This document shows positions 30,713-41,557 of a stretch of DNA of 64,000 nucleotides, piece by piece (positions within the stretch are counted from its first letter, which is position 1; each line of letters begins with the position of its first letter). Both the position numbers and the translations under genes were made by a program. The notes beneath the pieces are model-generated. The model was not told where the DNA came from, did not search any database, and was given only the letters and a program-made list of their open reading frames with translations. This stretch comes from Hyaloraphidium curvatum (lineage: Eukaryota; Monoblepharomycota; Hyaloraphidiomycetes; Hyaloraphidiales; Hyaloraphidiaceae): the NCBI GenBank assembly GCA_025558095.1, contig JAIVFI010000033.1, positions 496,001 to 560,000 on the forward strand, given 5' to 3'.

Positions 30713-31336
30713 TCCGTTCGGTTGTGCTCGATCTGGGTCTGTTGATGTATCTGCTGTCTCATGGATCGTTTATTCGGATGAGCGGCCGCGTCCTCCCTGG
30801 CCGATTTCGGATGCAATCGCGATGATCGAATGATCGCAGCTCCTCCGTTCCGGCCCGCGCCGCCTCATCGTCGGCCCCCGGTGCCAGCAACGGCAAGCCG
30901 GTGGGCAAGGTCACCTGGGCGGGCATCGTGGATTCCCCCAGGATAAGAAGAGCAGGGCCCGGGTCACGGGGCTGGTCAAGGCGCTTGCGGAGATGGACGC
31001 GGTGCCGCCCGAGGAGATGGTCACGGTCGGCGTCGAGGAGGGGGAGGAGTGATGCCGGGTTGCACCGTGGTCCGCATGGGATCTTGATTCACGACGCGTG
31101 GATGACATTGCAAAAGATGCTCGAGACAAGACGTGGCTACAGTTTCCCTCTTCGATCCCCGGTTTTGCGGATCGGGCCATTGGAAAGACCCTGGCGATGA
31201 CGGCCACCTTTCCGGCCTTCCCGTGAGCGTCAAAATCCGAGTCGCAAGATGCAGAGGCATGAAAAAACGAGTGGAAGCTGCCGATCAGCGTCCTCAATGA
31301 GGAGCTAGCAATCCCACCGTACACTTAGAAATCCCC
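30713..31336. repeat. Intergenic scraps, including a copy of the dioxygenase 3' flank
   Basis: About 30988-31150 is a close copy, in the same orientation, of 36156-36319, which is the 3' flank and last codons of the TauD-type gene. About 31175-31255 resembles 26399-26475. Just upstream, a short frame to the TGA near 31050 (KALAEMDAVPPEEMVTVG) looks like the C-terminus of an unidentified gene. No intact gene is present; this is a patchwork of small duplicated pieces next to a retroelement remnant. Confidence 0.55.
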
Positions 31337-32473
31337 CTACGCCCCAAGAATCAGCTCCTCATCGACATTCAAACCAAAAGCGACCGGCGCGGGGGCCGGA
31401 GCGTTGACAGCGGCGGCTTCGGTGCACAGCTGAAGCCAGTGTTGGAGTTGGGCCGCGACGCCAAGAGCCCAGGCCACCGCGATCCGTTCGCGGAAGCGCC
31501 GCACAAAACGAGAGTAAAGGCCATCGAGGTCCACGGGCTGCCCATCGCGGCCGACGATCCCGGGATACTGGATGCGCCCCATCTCCGAGGAGAAGCGCGA
31601 GAAAGTGTCAGAGACAGCGCTGTACGAATCAAAAGCAATCACGATCAGAGGGTAGAAGTTGGCGTTGAAGACGAAACGGGAGTAGTCCTTCCTGGCGGCC
31701 TCGACCCGCCGTTCGACTGCGTGGCCCGGGACCGAGAAGACCAGGCCCGTGTGCAAGTGGGCCATAGAGGTGAGGGTCTTGATTTCGAGCAACCACCGTT
31801 TCCGGGTTTCGCGGTGCGTGATGAGAACGTCGCCAAGGCGGCCTGCATCCGCAGGCGTGGGCGGGGTGACAGTCTTGTAGCCATGCGCAAGGAGGTTTGG
31901 CGGCATGGGGTGCACGCGGAGGAGCGGGATGGAGCGAAGCGCCGCGCGGATGGCCGCGCAAATGTCGTCGTGACCAGGACTGAAGAGATCCCGGCCATAG
32001 CAGCCCGAGAACGCGTGCTCCCCCGTCAGCGACATGGCCGATCGCTTGCAGCCCCGCCGGCAGGGCAAGGAAAGACCAGGGTAGTCGGCCTCGTGCAGGA
32101 GCGGGAGGCAAAGCCGGAAGCGTACAAGTAAGCGGAATAAGTTGTTGCGAATGTGGTTGGCAAGCAGCGCGGGAGAGGCAGTCAGGAAAGCCGACAGGCC
32201 GTCCTGCGCCTGGACGAGCCGCTTGCGGCGCTCCAGACCGGCGGAAGTGTCGGGTTGCAAGGCAATCAGAGCCGCGAGGCGCTGGCGCCTCTCAGCCTCC
32301 AATTCCACGCTGCGACCGACGCGAGCAAGTTTCGAGCCATCGGACGCAGGGACGGTAAATGCACCAAATTGTTGACTGTCTGGTGCTACTTCGACTGGCG
32401 ATGCCTGGTTTGCAATCCTTGATTCATGTTTGTTCGGCGGCCTTATCCTATGATGCGTTCCCAAAGATACCAA
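31337..32473 (-). mobile_element. Retroelement remnant with restriction-like endonuclease domain
   Basis: A 378-codon frame has no usable ATG near its 5' end. It resembles the region downstream of the reverse transcriptase in R2-like/RLE non-LTR elements or related RT-derived genes. Visible parts are a helical thumb-like stretch (LLANHIRNNLFRLLVRFRLCLPL), a C..C...H...C zinc knuckle (CRRGC...EHAFSGC), PGHDDICAAI, and a PD-(D/E)XK core (GRLGDVLI ... WLLEIKTLT) with its Asp and ExK. No reverse transcriptase motif (FxDD) is found upstream, so the element is 5'-truncated or only the endonuclease part survives. The remaining frame is unbroken. Confidence 0.6.
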
Positions 32474-33003
32474 CGCCGCTTCATTGGATGGAAGCCGGAC
32501 GTACGGTCACGTTTGGATCGAGCAGCTTGACCATCGCCAGCGGAGCAGTTTTGTTCGATCTGTTCTCGTCCGGCACCGGCCGACAGAAGAACCGGTCTGT
32601 GCGTTGCCACTTTGCGGACGCCCCTGTGTCACACCCCCAAGCAAGTCAGCGAGTAGAGAGACGCAGCAACCGCGGGGATCGCATGGTCATGTTGCGCGTG
32701 GTGTTTGGAGGTCATCGTGCGGAATGACCGCGGGAACGGGATGGAGTTCAGGTTGTTGACGCGGCGTCGAGTCGCCATGCGCTGCCCCGTGATGCCATTT
32801 CCCCCGGCAGCGACCCGGGACCGTTGGCCCGCAACCGCAACCGTCCCCACAGTCGCGTTGTCGGGCGCGCGGCCCTCGGCATCCTCCGCGCCACGGGCGC
32901 GCCGCGACCGCAATAAGGAAGCATTTGCTCGGCCCCGGCCCGAGAAGGAAACGGCGGTGCGCGGTGAACGAGAGCCGGGCGGTCCCGCGACGCGACGACT
33001 TCG
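32474..33003. other. Intergenic, no gene seen
   Basis: These 530 nt lie between the retroelement remnant and the next LRR gene. They include a short run near 32640-32670 resembling 27421-27450. No supported coding sequence was found. The stretch should contain the promoter of the LRR gene at 33004. Confidence 0.4.
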
Positions 33004-36000
33004 ATGCCGCCGCCGAAGGACAGCGCCGCGTACTGGCGCCAGAGGCTGGCGGGGAGGACTCAGCTCGATCTTGTTGACGAGCAAATTGGGGAAAGCGGCG
33101 CCCGGGCGCTCGCCGAGGCCTTGAGGGGTAACATCTCGCTGACCAAACTCGACCTGGACGGCAACTCCGTCGGCGACGGAGGCACTCGTGCGCTCGCACG
33201 GGCCCTGAAGGGGAACTCGGTGTTGACCACTCTCAAACTGGGTGTTAATGCCGTTGGGGATGAAGGCGCCTGCGCGCTTGCCGGGACGCTGAAGGGCAAC
33301 TCAGCACTGATGACTCTGGACCTGAGCCTGAACTCAATTGGGGCGGAAGGTGCCCTCGCACTCGCAGATGCGCTGAAGGAGAACTCGACGCTGGCCATCC
33401 TGCATCTGTACGGCAATTCTATCGGGGACGAAGGCGCCCGCGCACTCGCCGGCGCCCTGAGGCGCAACTCGACGTTGTCAACCCTGTATCTCTTCAGCAA
33501 CGACATTGGCGACGGCGGCGCCGTCGCGCTACTCTCGGCGCTGGAGCTCAACCCTTCCCTCGCGAAGCTAGACGTGGACTCCAACGGGATCTCCGGCACC
33601 CTGGTCGACCGGATCAAGTGCACCGTCGCGGATCCCGCGAGGAAGGAGAGGGCACTTGGGCCAAGCTGATCGGCCCCGGGATGGCACGAAGACGCAGATG
33701 GGCGTGCTGCACCCGCGGGCGGAGCAGATCCTGTTCGACAAGGCGCTCCTGGAGGCCGAGCCGGCCCAGCCGGCCGATCCGCTGCCACGTGCCGGGGGGC
33801 AGGCCGACGAGCGTCTCACCCAGGGGCGGCGCCAAGCCGATTTGGATGGGCCAGAGGCCCACATGAAGGATGTCGGGGACATCACGGAGCGGCATATTGT
33901 GTTCGCACGGCTGCAGGAGCAGTGGGGGGAGCTTGACCGCGCCGTGGAGGAGTTGGGGCTGCTTAAGCCCGTGGCCGCCGAGCAACCCTGCAAGGGGGAG
34001 CAGGTTCGGGAGCCGGGCCGACTCCAACGGGCTGAGAAGGTGCAGGTGCTCGAACCGCGAAGGCAAGATGCCGGGCAAGTGCGGAATCCCGAGACACGCC
34101 CGGTGGCCGAGCGGAGCGGGATATTCATCCGACGTGTGGAGGTGCTCGAGTCGCGTTGGAAGCCGAAGCGACCGCCGCAGGCTGGGCGGCCTCGGGAGGC
34201 CGAGCTGGCAGTGGATCTGGAGTGGGGGCCCAAGGTTGAGGAGGTCGAGAAGCCCGGGCGACGTCTGGAGGCCGAGCAGGGTACGCAAGCCGAGCGACGC
34301 CGGAACGCCGAGCACGTGGGGAAGCCCGAGCGACACCGGGAAGCCGAAGCTGTTCGCGAGGCGGAGCGACGCGAGGAGGTCAAGCCACCTCGGAAGGCCC
34401 AGCTGGCGCCGAAACCTGCACGACCGCAGGAGGGCGAGCAACCGCTGGGTGTTGGGCAAGTGGGGGAGTGCGAGCGACTACTCAAGAAGGCCAAACCGTT
34501 GCCGGAGCGACGCCGAGATGCGCCGCAAGTGCACGTGCCCGATGCCCTGCCAGAGGCCGAACGAGTGCACGAGGCTGAGCCCCGCGGGAAGGCCGAGCGG
34601 CATCCAAAACTGGAGCTACGGCCGGAATTCGTGCGACTTCTGGAGGCTGGGCCACTCGGGAAAGCCAAGCACCGGCTGCAGGCCGAGCAACCGCAGAACG
34701 CGGAGCGACGACAAGAGGCCGAAACCATTCCGAAGGCCAAGATACTTGGAGAGGCCAAGCCTCCGCCGGAGGCCGAGAAACCCCCGGAGGCCGAGCAGCT
34801 CACAGAGGCGGAGTGTGAGCGGCTGGCCAAGCTGGCGCGGAAGGCCGAGCGGCGGAGGATCGCGGCGGAGCAGGAGGCTGCGCGGCAGCGGCAGCGTGAA
34901 GCCGACGAGGCCGAGGCCCGCAGGAGGGAGGAACACCTTTTGGACGAAGCCAGGGCCCGGCAAGAGCAAGAGGCGGAGCTGGCACGCCGCCTGGATGAGC
35001 TGAGGGTGCGCGAGCAGGAGGTGGAGCGGAGGATGGTCGAGGCCGAGGAGAAGGCCAAGCAGGCATCGTCCCTCGTCGAGCGCGCCAGCTCGAGGAGCAG
35101 CTACGAGATCGACGGCAAGCACCTGGAGCAGGGACGATACCTCGGCGCGGGCGGTTGCGCGACTGTGCTCGAGGGAACGTACCAGAAGCACACCAAGGTG
35201 GCGCTCAAGATGATTCGCGGCTCGAATCTGACGGGCGACGAGCTGGAAAAGGTCATTGCGGATGTTGAACGGGAGCGCGATGTCGGTTCAAGCTTTCCCT
35301 ACCACGTCAATGGTCAGCCGGCTGGTCGCCGTCTTTGCTCGTACTGACTTCACGCCGCCCAGTTCTCCCTCTGATGGGATGGTGCCGCGAACCACTCTGC
35401 CTCGTCACGCTGCTCATGGCCGGCGGGACGGCAAAGAGGTACCTCTCCGGGCTCAAGCCGAAAGCCTACGAGCCGCGCGCAGTACACCAGCTTCTGTTCC
35501 AGGTCGCGCTCGGGATGAACCACCTGCACTCCCTGCCGACGCCGATCCTGCACCTAGACCTCAAGGGCGAGAACGTGTTGGTGGATGAGAATGGGATCGC
35601 CAAGGTCTCGGACTTTGGCTTGTCCAAGATCCGGACCACCGCCGCGCTGCAGTCGACTGCCCACGGCGGTGGAACGCCGGTGTACATGGCACCCGAACGT
35701 GGGTTCGCGCACGCGGACGGGTTGATCCTTGACTCGGGAAAGTTTCCGCCGCAGTATTTGCCGAGCGGCCGAAGCCAGGAACGGCCACGGACGTGTACGC
35801 CTTCGGGATGACCATGTGGGAGCTCCTTTCCCAGGGCCAAATCCCGCTTGCGGATGAGATTATGGACGAGGGCATGTGGATCCCCGCGATGCGCTGCGTC
35901 GACATGCAGGTGCTCGGTGCGCGGCTTCGGACCGACCCGAGATTCCGCCCTGAGCGACCGGGCGGGATCCCGGACGCCACCTGGGCGCTCATGCAGAGGT

Positions 36001-36080
36001 GCTGGGCGATGGATGCCGGAGCTCGGCCGGGGTTTGGGGAGGTCGCGGACGAGCTGAGGAGGATCCTTGATGCTCTGTGA
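33004..36080 (+). pseudogene. LRR long-coiled-coil protein kinase, one frameshift
   Basis: Cap motif (YWRQRLAGRTQL, residues about 10-21), seven RI-type LRRs to about residue 215, then a frameshift near 33655-33665 (KERALGPS then stop, with the downstream frame continuing GQADRP). The next about 480 residues are a very charged Glu/Arg/Ala/Pro-rich coiled coil ending in RRLDELRVREQEVERRM, then the kinase domain ([33 protein letters not shown]). Introns 35313-35362 and 35699-35754 are at the conserved phase-1 sites, and the two 3' exons have the same lengths as in 19639-21992. Apart from the one shift the gene is intact, so it may be functional if the shift is a sequence error. The glycine loop is degenerate (GCATV). 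Confidence 0.7.
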
Positions 36081-36155
36081 GCGGCGAAACGATTCTGGGT
36101 ATTGGCGGGACTCGATGTTCTCGTGTATCTTCTTCCTTTGGATGCTTGGGCCTTT

Positions 36156-36319
36156 CGGAGATGGACGCGGTGCCGCCCGAGGAGATGGTCACGGTCGGCA
36201 TGGAAGAGGGGGAGGAGTGATGCCGGGTTGCACCGTAGTCCGCATGGATATCTTGATTCACGACATGTGGATGACATTGCAAAGATGTTCCAGACAAGAC
36301 GTGGCTACAGTTTCCCTCT
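36156..36319. repeat. 3' flank of the dioxygenase gene, duplicated at 30988-31150
   Basis: About 164 bp cover the downstream flank plus the last codons (GKL stop, minus strand) of the TauD-type gene. The copy 5 kb away has only scattered substitutions and one or two small indels by eye. Because this copy is attached to its gene, it is the likely source. The region 36081-36155 between the LRR-kinase stop and the repeat shows nothing else. Confidence 0.6.
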
Positions 36320-37459
36320 GGCCCCCAGGATCCCCTCCGCCACCAGCGCCGGCACGTACCCGGGCGCCTCCTCGCACACGTGCCGCGGGCGGTCGCCGCC
36401 GATGGTGATGCGGTGCACGAGCCGGCGGTGGCCGTGGTAGTCGTTCACCGCGTTGTGCATCACGCACCGGTTGTCCCAGATCGTGAGCGTGCCGACCTCC
36501 CACTGCACGCGGCACTGGAACTCGTTCTGTGCGCCCCGGATCGCAAGGCAATGTTCAGTGCAAAGAACAGAACGCGCCCGCCCCGCAGCAACTCACCTTG
36601 ATCGCATGCGCCCAAAGGAACCCCAGCAGCGCCTTGCCCTCCTCGGCCCCCCACCCCTCGATCCCCTCGGTGTGCACCGCGCTCGTGTACAGCGCCCTCC
36701 TCCCCGTCTCGGGGTGCTGCCTCACCAGCGGGTGCGCGTTCCTGTGCACCGGCGCGGCCAGGTTGAACTTTGACCTGTCGAAGTCGCCCAGCGCGCCGGG
36801 CTGCTGCACGATGGCCTGGGTGGCGAAGTTGGCCTGCACCACGCGGAGGGGGTCCAGGGTGCGCCGGAAGGCGGGGGTGAGGGTCTCGTAGGCGAGGTAC
36901 ATGCTGGTGAAGAGGGTGTCGCCGCCGACCTCGGGCATCTCGCGCGCGAGGAGCATGGTGTACTTGGGAGGGTTGGGGAGGTACGAGGAGCTGCCAGGGG
37001 CGGGAGGGACGTCAAGGAGGGAGCAAAAGTAACGGGCGCAGGAACTTGCTCGCTATGCCAGGCCCCGCCAAAGTTCGTCGTCTGCTCCTCGGCCTTGGAG
37101 ATGGGCGTGATGTTGGGGAACTCGGGCGACACGCCCTGGAGCATGGGGTACACGTTGGACTCGCCGAACTGCCTCGCGACCCGCAAGTATGCCGCGTGAT
37201 CCAGATGGCCCTGGTCCCGGATGCAGACGACGCCGTAGCGCAGCAGCGCGTCCCGGATCTCGGCCATCACGGCGGGGTCGCCCTCCTGCTTGGCGAGGTC
37301 GACGCCGCGGATCTCTGCGCCGAGGGCGCCCGACAGCCGCTTCACTTTGATGTGCCTGTAGGTCGGGCGATCGCCGGCGGCCTGCAGCCACCGCCCGGCG
37401 GTCCAGTCGCTGCCGAGCTGCGACTTGGCGGTCTCCGCGGCCGCGGGCATGGCGGACAT
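36305..37459 (-). CDS. TauD/TfdA-type Fe(II)/2-oxoglutarate dioxygenase
   Basis: Exons 37459-37050, 36990-36597 and 36526-36305 join to 341 residues, a usual length. The first intron has a GC donor (GA/GCAAGT) and an AG acceptor. Only this junction gives WHSD followed by SSYLPNPP, the classic HxD iron ligand of the family. Other signatures are the N-terminal [39 protein letters not shown], and the RRLVHR segment with the distal His (about 303) and 2-oxoglutarate-binding Arg. Family members hydroxylate taurine, other sulfonates, 2,4-D-like acids or alkyl sulfates; the substrate here is not readable. An in-frame ATG at 37633 would add 58 Ala/Pro/Ser-rich residues but would leave almost no spacer to the divergent neighbour. 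Confidence 0.85.
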
Positions 37460-37664
37460 GGCGGCTGCCGGCGCGCCGACCTCCACCCGCGCAGCACTGT
37501 CCGCTTCGGGGCGCCCTCCTTTCTTTGCGGTCGAGCGGTCGGCAACCTGCTCCGCTGCTTTGGGAGCGTGCGGTTTCGCCGAGGGCTCTCTGGACAAGGG
37601 ATCGAGTGAGTGGCGGCGACCGCTGGGAGACATCGAATCTCCGTGCGCCCTCCGCCGCCGAAGC

Positions 37665-39009
37665 ATGCCATCGTCAGCCGAGCTCGCCGCGCTGTGCGCC
37701 GCCGACCCCGAGTTCCGCCTGCACGCGCGGCGGTGGGACGGCGGCTTCGTCCTCAAAATCGGGGAGACCGCGCTGCAAGTGTCGCTCAAGGACGGGACGC
37801 CCGAGGCAGGCGAGCCGCAGGGCGACGACGTGGTCGAGATCCAGGCGTCGCAGGAGGTGTGGGATCAGGTGCTGGCAAAGGTGCCGCCGAGGTGCGTCCA
37901 TCGGTCGGCACATCTCCTGGTCCCTCTGGTTTATCGCCCTCGGATTTAGGTTCTTGAACCAACTGTGGCCCGCCACCGAATCCGGCCTCAAATCCACCCG
38001 CAACCACCTCGTCTTCTGCCAGCGCTACTCGGCCGTCGATCGCGCCATCGAGCTCCTCCGCGCCGCTACCTCGGGCCCCGCCCCGCAGCGCCCCGCCGCC
38101 TCCCCGCCCAAGCAGGCGGGCGACTTCGACTCCCCCGTGGGCCGCTACATCCGCCTCGACCTCAGCGGCGAGCAGCACCGCATCTACTTCGAGTCCGCCG
38201 GCGAGGGCATCCCCCTGCTGCTGCAGCACACGGCCGGCTCGCACGGCACGCAGTGGCGGCACCTCTTCGAGATGCCCGAGATCACCTCCCGCTTCAAACT
38301 GATCGCATACGACCTCCCGCACCACGGCAAGTCCGTCCCCCCCGAGGGCGCGGCGTGGTGGGCGCGCCCGTACAAGCTCACCAAGGAGCGCGCGATGGAG
38401 CTTCCCGTCAAGCTGGCCGAGGCGCTGCAGCTGGACAGGCCCGCGTTCATGGGGTGCTCCGTCGGCGGCCTCCTCGCGCTCGACCTGGCGCGGTACCACC
38501 CCGAAAAGTTCCGCGCGGTGGTCGCCGTCGAGCCCTCGCTCAAGGTGCGCGCCGACCTGTCGCAGTTCTGGACGCTCTGGGACCCGCGCATCTCCAACGA
38601 GTTCAAGGCCCGCATGATGCGCGGGCTGACCGCCCCGACCTCCCCCGAAAACCTGCGCCGCGAGACGGAGCACACCTACGCCGCCGGGTGGCCGCCCGCG
38701 TTCTTGGGCGACCTGCACTACTACGCCGACGACCACGACCTCCGTGCCGAGGCATCCAACATCGACACCGAAGCATGCCAGGTGCACATGCTGACGGGGG
38801 AGTACGACGCGTCGGCCACGCTCGAGGACGGGAGGGAGTGCCACGCGGCGATCCGGGGGTCGACGTTCGCGGAGATGCTGGGGATGGGGCACTTCCCGAT
38901 GAGCGAGGATCCGCAGGGGTTCGCGGGGTACCTGATGCCGATCCTGGACAAGATCGCGGCGGGAGGCGAGGGGGGGAAGCACGCGAACGGGGTCAGCGGG
39001 GATCACTGA
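37665..39009 (+). CDS. Alpha/beta hydrolase
   Basis: Exons 37665-37891 and 37950-39009 join in phase 2 to 428 residues. The first about 105 residues are a separate N-terminal region without a clear assignment (HARRWDGGFVLKIG, then WPATESGLKSTRNHLVFCQRY). The hydrolase fold follows: oxyanion region LLLQHTAGSHGTQW, DLPHHGKS, nucleophile elbow GCSVGG (Ser about 245), acid in LTGEYDAS, and the catalytic His in MGHFPMSED. This is the pattern of MhpC-like C-C or ester hydrolases. It is divergently transcribed from the dioxygenase across about 205 nt, so the two may share a promoter and act on related substrates; that link is inference. Confidence 0.82.
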
Positions 39010-39411
39010 TGGTGACGGGAAGCAGCAAGGGTGCTGTTCGTCGCAGTCACGGCGTTGTTTCGGTGTTTCCGCGTTCGAACACTCTCGGTGTCGTCATGAC
39101 ATGCTCATGATCTGCCCGACCTGCCACACTTGCTGCCTCCCCAGCTTCCCAGCCCTGTGTCCTAGCCATCCACGTCAAGGACTCGGGAACACCGTGTCGG
39201 CGGCAGTTGGGTCCGCAAGCATCGCGGTGGCGTCTTGGCCCCCCATCGTCTCCTTTCTGCAGCGCCTACAACCAATCATCACCGACGTTCTCGCTCTTCC
39301 CTGTATGAGGTTTCTAGCGCATCGATCGCCGGGACCATTCTGGAGAGCTGGAGGCGGCCGACCGTGCGGAACGACCGCCAACTGTCCCCCGTCCGCCCCG
39401 CTCCCACAGCC
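39010..39411. other. Intergenic, no gene seen
   Basis: These 402 nt separate the hydrolase stop from the start of the nucleoredoxin-like gene. The sequence is moderately AT-richer than the genes, with no supported frame or repeat. Confidence 0.45.
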
Positions 39412-40116
39412 ATGGCCCCCCTCCCGGGCATCCTCCAGTTCATCACGTCGCTCGTCGACGGCGACGGCAAGCCCGTGCCGGCGGACGTTCTGGACTCGCT
39501 GCGGGACAAGGCCGTCGGGTGAACCGAACCGGGCCGCGGGTCCGGACGAATGGGCTGACCGGAGGGAGGGCAGGCTGTACTTCTCGGCGCTGTGGTGTCC
39601 GCCGTGCAGGCAGTTCGCGCCGAGTGGGTTCCGTCGGGTCCGTCGCTCGCCGCAACGGAAGGACGGCCTGACTCCGGCCCTCGGCCGGCAGTGCTCGCCG
39701 ACTACGCCTCGGCCCGCTCCAAGGACCTCGCCATCGTCTACGTCTCCAACGACCACTCGGAGCCCGAATTCCTCAAAAACATCGCCGGCAAGCCCTTCCT
39801 CGCCGTGCCGTACGCGGACCTCCGCGCGAGGCAGATCCTCTCCACCGCCCTCGAGATCGCCTCCATCCCGACGCTGGCCGTGTGCGAGCCCGGGACGGGG
39901 CTGGTGGTGAGCTTTGGGGGGAGGGAGGAGGTGACGTACCACAAGATGAGGAGGGCCGAGGATCCGCTGGCCAAGTGGGTGGGCAAGGGGGCCAAGGGGA
40001 ACCTGGAGGAGCAGGAGGAAGAAAGGAAAAGGAAGGAGGCCGAGGGGGGCGAGGGAGGGCAGGGAGGGGAAAGCAGTGGGTTCCACGCGGTGTGGGCTGG
40101 GCGTTCACTGTGCTGA
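39412..40116 (+). CDS. Nucleoredoxin/tryparedoxin-like thioredoxin-fold protein
   Basis: Exons 39412-39518, 39574-39623 (50 nt) and 39692-40116 join to 193 residues. The small middle exon carries the redox site: YFSALWCPPCRQFAP, with the CPPC motif at about residues 44-47. It is followed by DLAIVYVSNDHSEPEF, PFLAVPYAD and IASIPTLAV, which contains the cis-proline. This order is typical of nucleoredoxin/tryparedoxin proteins that reduce disulfides in cytosol or nucleus. The C-terminus (about 150-193) is a charged Glu/Lys/Gly-rich tail. The introns break the frame, so ORF calling alone sees only fragments. Confidence 0.83.
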
Positions 40117-40224
40117 CCGCCCCGTACCCTTCGCCAGAGCTCTGAATCTCTTGCAAGGTGGACTGTGGTATCATGTGCCAGTTTCAATGAAGTAGATGTC
40201 TTCATCCTCCCGTTGCTTCCGCCC

Positions 40225-41557
40225 TCAGTAGACGGCCGACGCCCTCCCGCCGTCCTCGACCTCCTCCGCCTCCTCGACGCTCTCCCGCAGGTCCCTTACG
40301 TACTCCTCCACCGCGCCCTCGTGCAGCAGCGACAGCATCAGGTGCAGCCCGGGCGGCTGCCTCACCATCCCCGGCACCCATCCGCGGCGCGCCATCCCCG
40401 CGGCGATCGCGTCCGCGGACTTGCGGGGGTGCCCGAACGACACGATCGTCAGGTCCGGTTTCCCGTAGACCCGCATCCCGGGGACGCCCTCGATCCCCTT
40501 CACGTACGCTTCCCTCGTCGCGATCAGCCTCCTCGCCATGGCCACGTAGCCCTCCCTCCCCAGGTACCGCAGCACGGCCCACGCGGCGGCGACGGCGCCG
40601 CCCGGGCGGGTGCCGGCGAGCGTGTGCGTGGCGAAGCGGCCGTTGGGCCAGACGTCGAGGTCGAGGAGCTGGTGGGCGTGGAGGGCGGGGGTGCGGTAGA
40701 AGACGGTCGAGGCGGGCTTGGGGCACATTCCGAACTGCCGACCGGGAGGAGGCGTTAGGGGGTCGGGAGAGCCAACGAGTGGCGTTGCGGTGAAGCACCT
40801 TGTGGAGGTCCGCGGACAGGCTCGACACGCCGGGAAGGGCAAAGTCAAAGTCCGGGATGGGCAGCCCCAGGTCGCGCGCGAACGGGGCGAGGTAGCCCCC
40901 CACGCAGGCGTCCACGTGCAGCCACACGTCCTTGGAGATCGCCAGCTCCGACAGCGCTGGGATCGGATCGACGACGCCGTAAGGGAAGCAGGGGACCGAA
41001 CCGACGATCATGATGGTGTCGGCGTCGATGGCGGCGGCCATCTTCGAGACGTCCGCCCGCAGGTCCTCGCCCACGGGCACCCGCCGCACGGGGAGGTCCA
41101 TCAGCGCGGCGCCCTTGTCGAAGGCCGGGTGCGCCGTCACGGGAAGCACCAGGTTGCCTCTGAACTGGGAATCCCCCCGCTTCTGCCTGCTGTGGTCGCG
41201 GCACGCCTTGACGGCCATCACGATCGACTCGGTGCCGCCCGACGTCATGTTTCCCTGCGCGCCCGGCGGGCCGAGGAAGAGGTCCAGCGCCATCGCCACG
41301 ACCTCGTCCTCCATCCTCCTCAGGCTGTGGAACGCCCTCTTGCCGCCCAGCGCGTTTTCGGAAAAGTACGCGTTGAAGGCGGCCTGGCCGACCTCGGCGA
41401 CGCCCTCGACGGCGCCGAAGACGTAGAGCGGCACGCGTCCGGCCTTCCACGCGGCGTCGCCCTCTTTCATGTCCTGCAGGCGCGATGCGACCTCGGCGGC
41501 CGGCAGGCCCGACGCCGGGAACCTAGTCTGCGATTCGCTGGCGTCCGACGCGGGCAT
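40225..41557 (-). CDS. PLP-dependent sphingosine-1-phosphate-lyase-like decarboxylase
   Basis: Exons 41557-40799 and 40734-40225 join in phase 0 to 422 residues. It is a group II decarboxylase fold with MTSGGTESIVMAVKA (phosphate binding), TAHPAFDKGA, WLHVDACVGGY (the Asp that holds the pyridine nitrogen) and SADLHKFGMCPK, where the PLP lysine (K253) is the last codon of exon 1. The sequence style fits sphingosine-1-phosphate lyase (DPL1) rather than glutamate decarboxylase. The N-terminal ER-anchoring helix of typical eukaryotic lyases is absent, so it is soluble or bacterial-type. It would cleave phosphorylated long-chain bases to an aldehyde and phosphoethanolamine. It shares a 124-nt divergent promoter with the acyl-CoA dehydrogenase. 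Confidence 0.82.

Noticed and set aside
31337-32473. Calling the endonuclease frame an ordinary metabolic gene
   Set aside because: It has no ATG near the start, and the order of helices, zinc knuckle and PD-(D/E)XK core is that of a retroelement C-terminus.
27421-32670. Short similarity between 27421-27450 and 32640-32670 as a shared promoter element of LRR genes
   Set aside because: It is about 30 nt, with opposite orientation relative to the two LRR genes and imperfect. It could be chance or scrap duplication.
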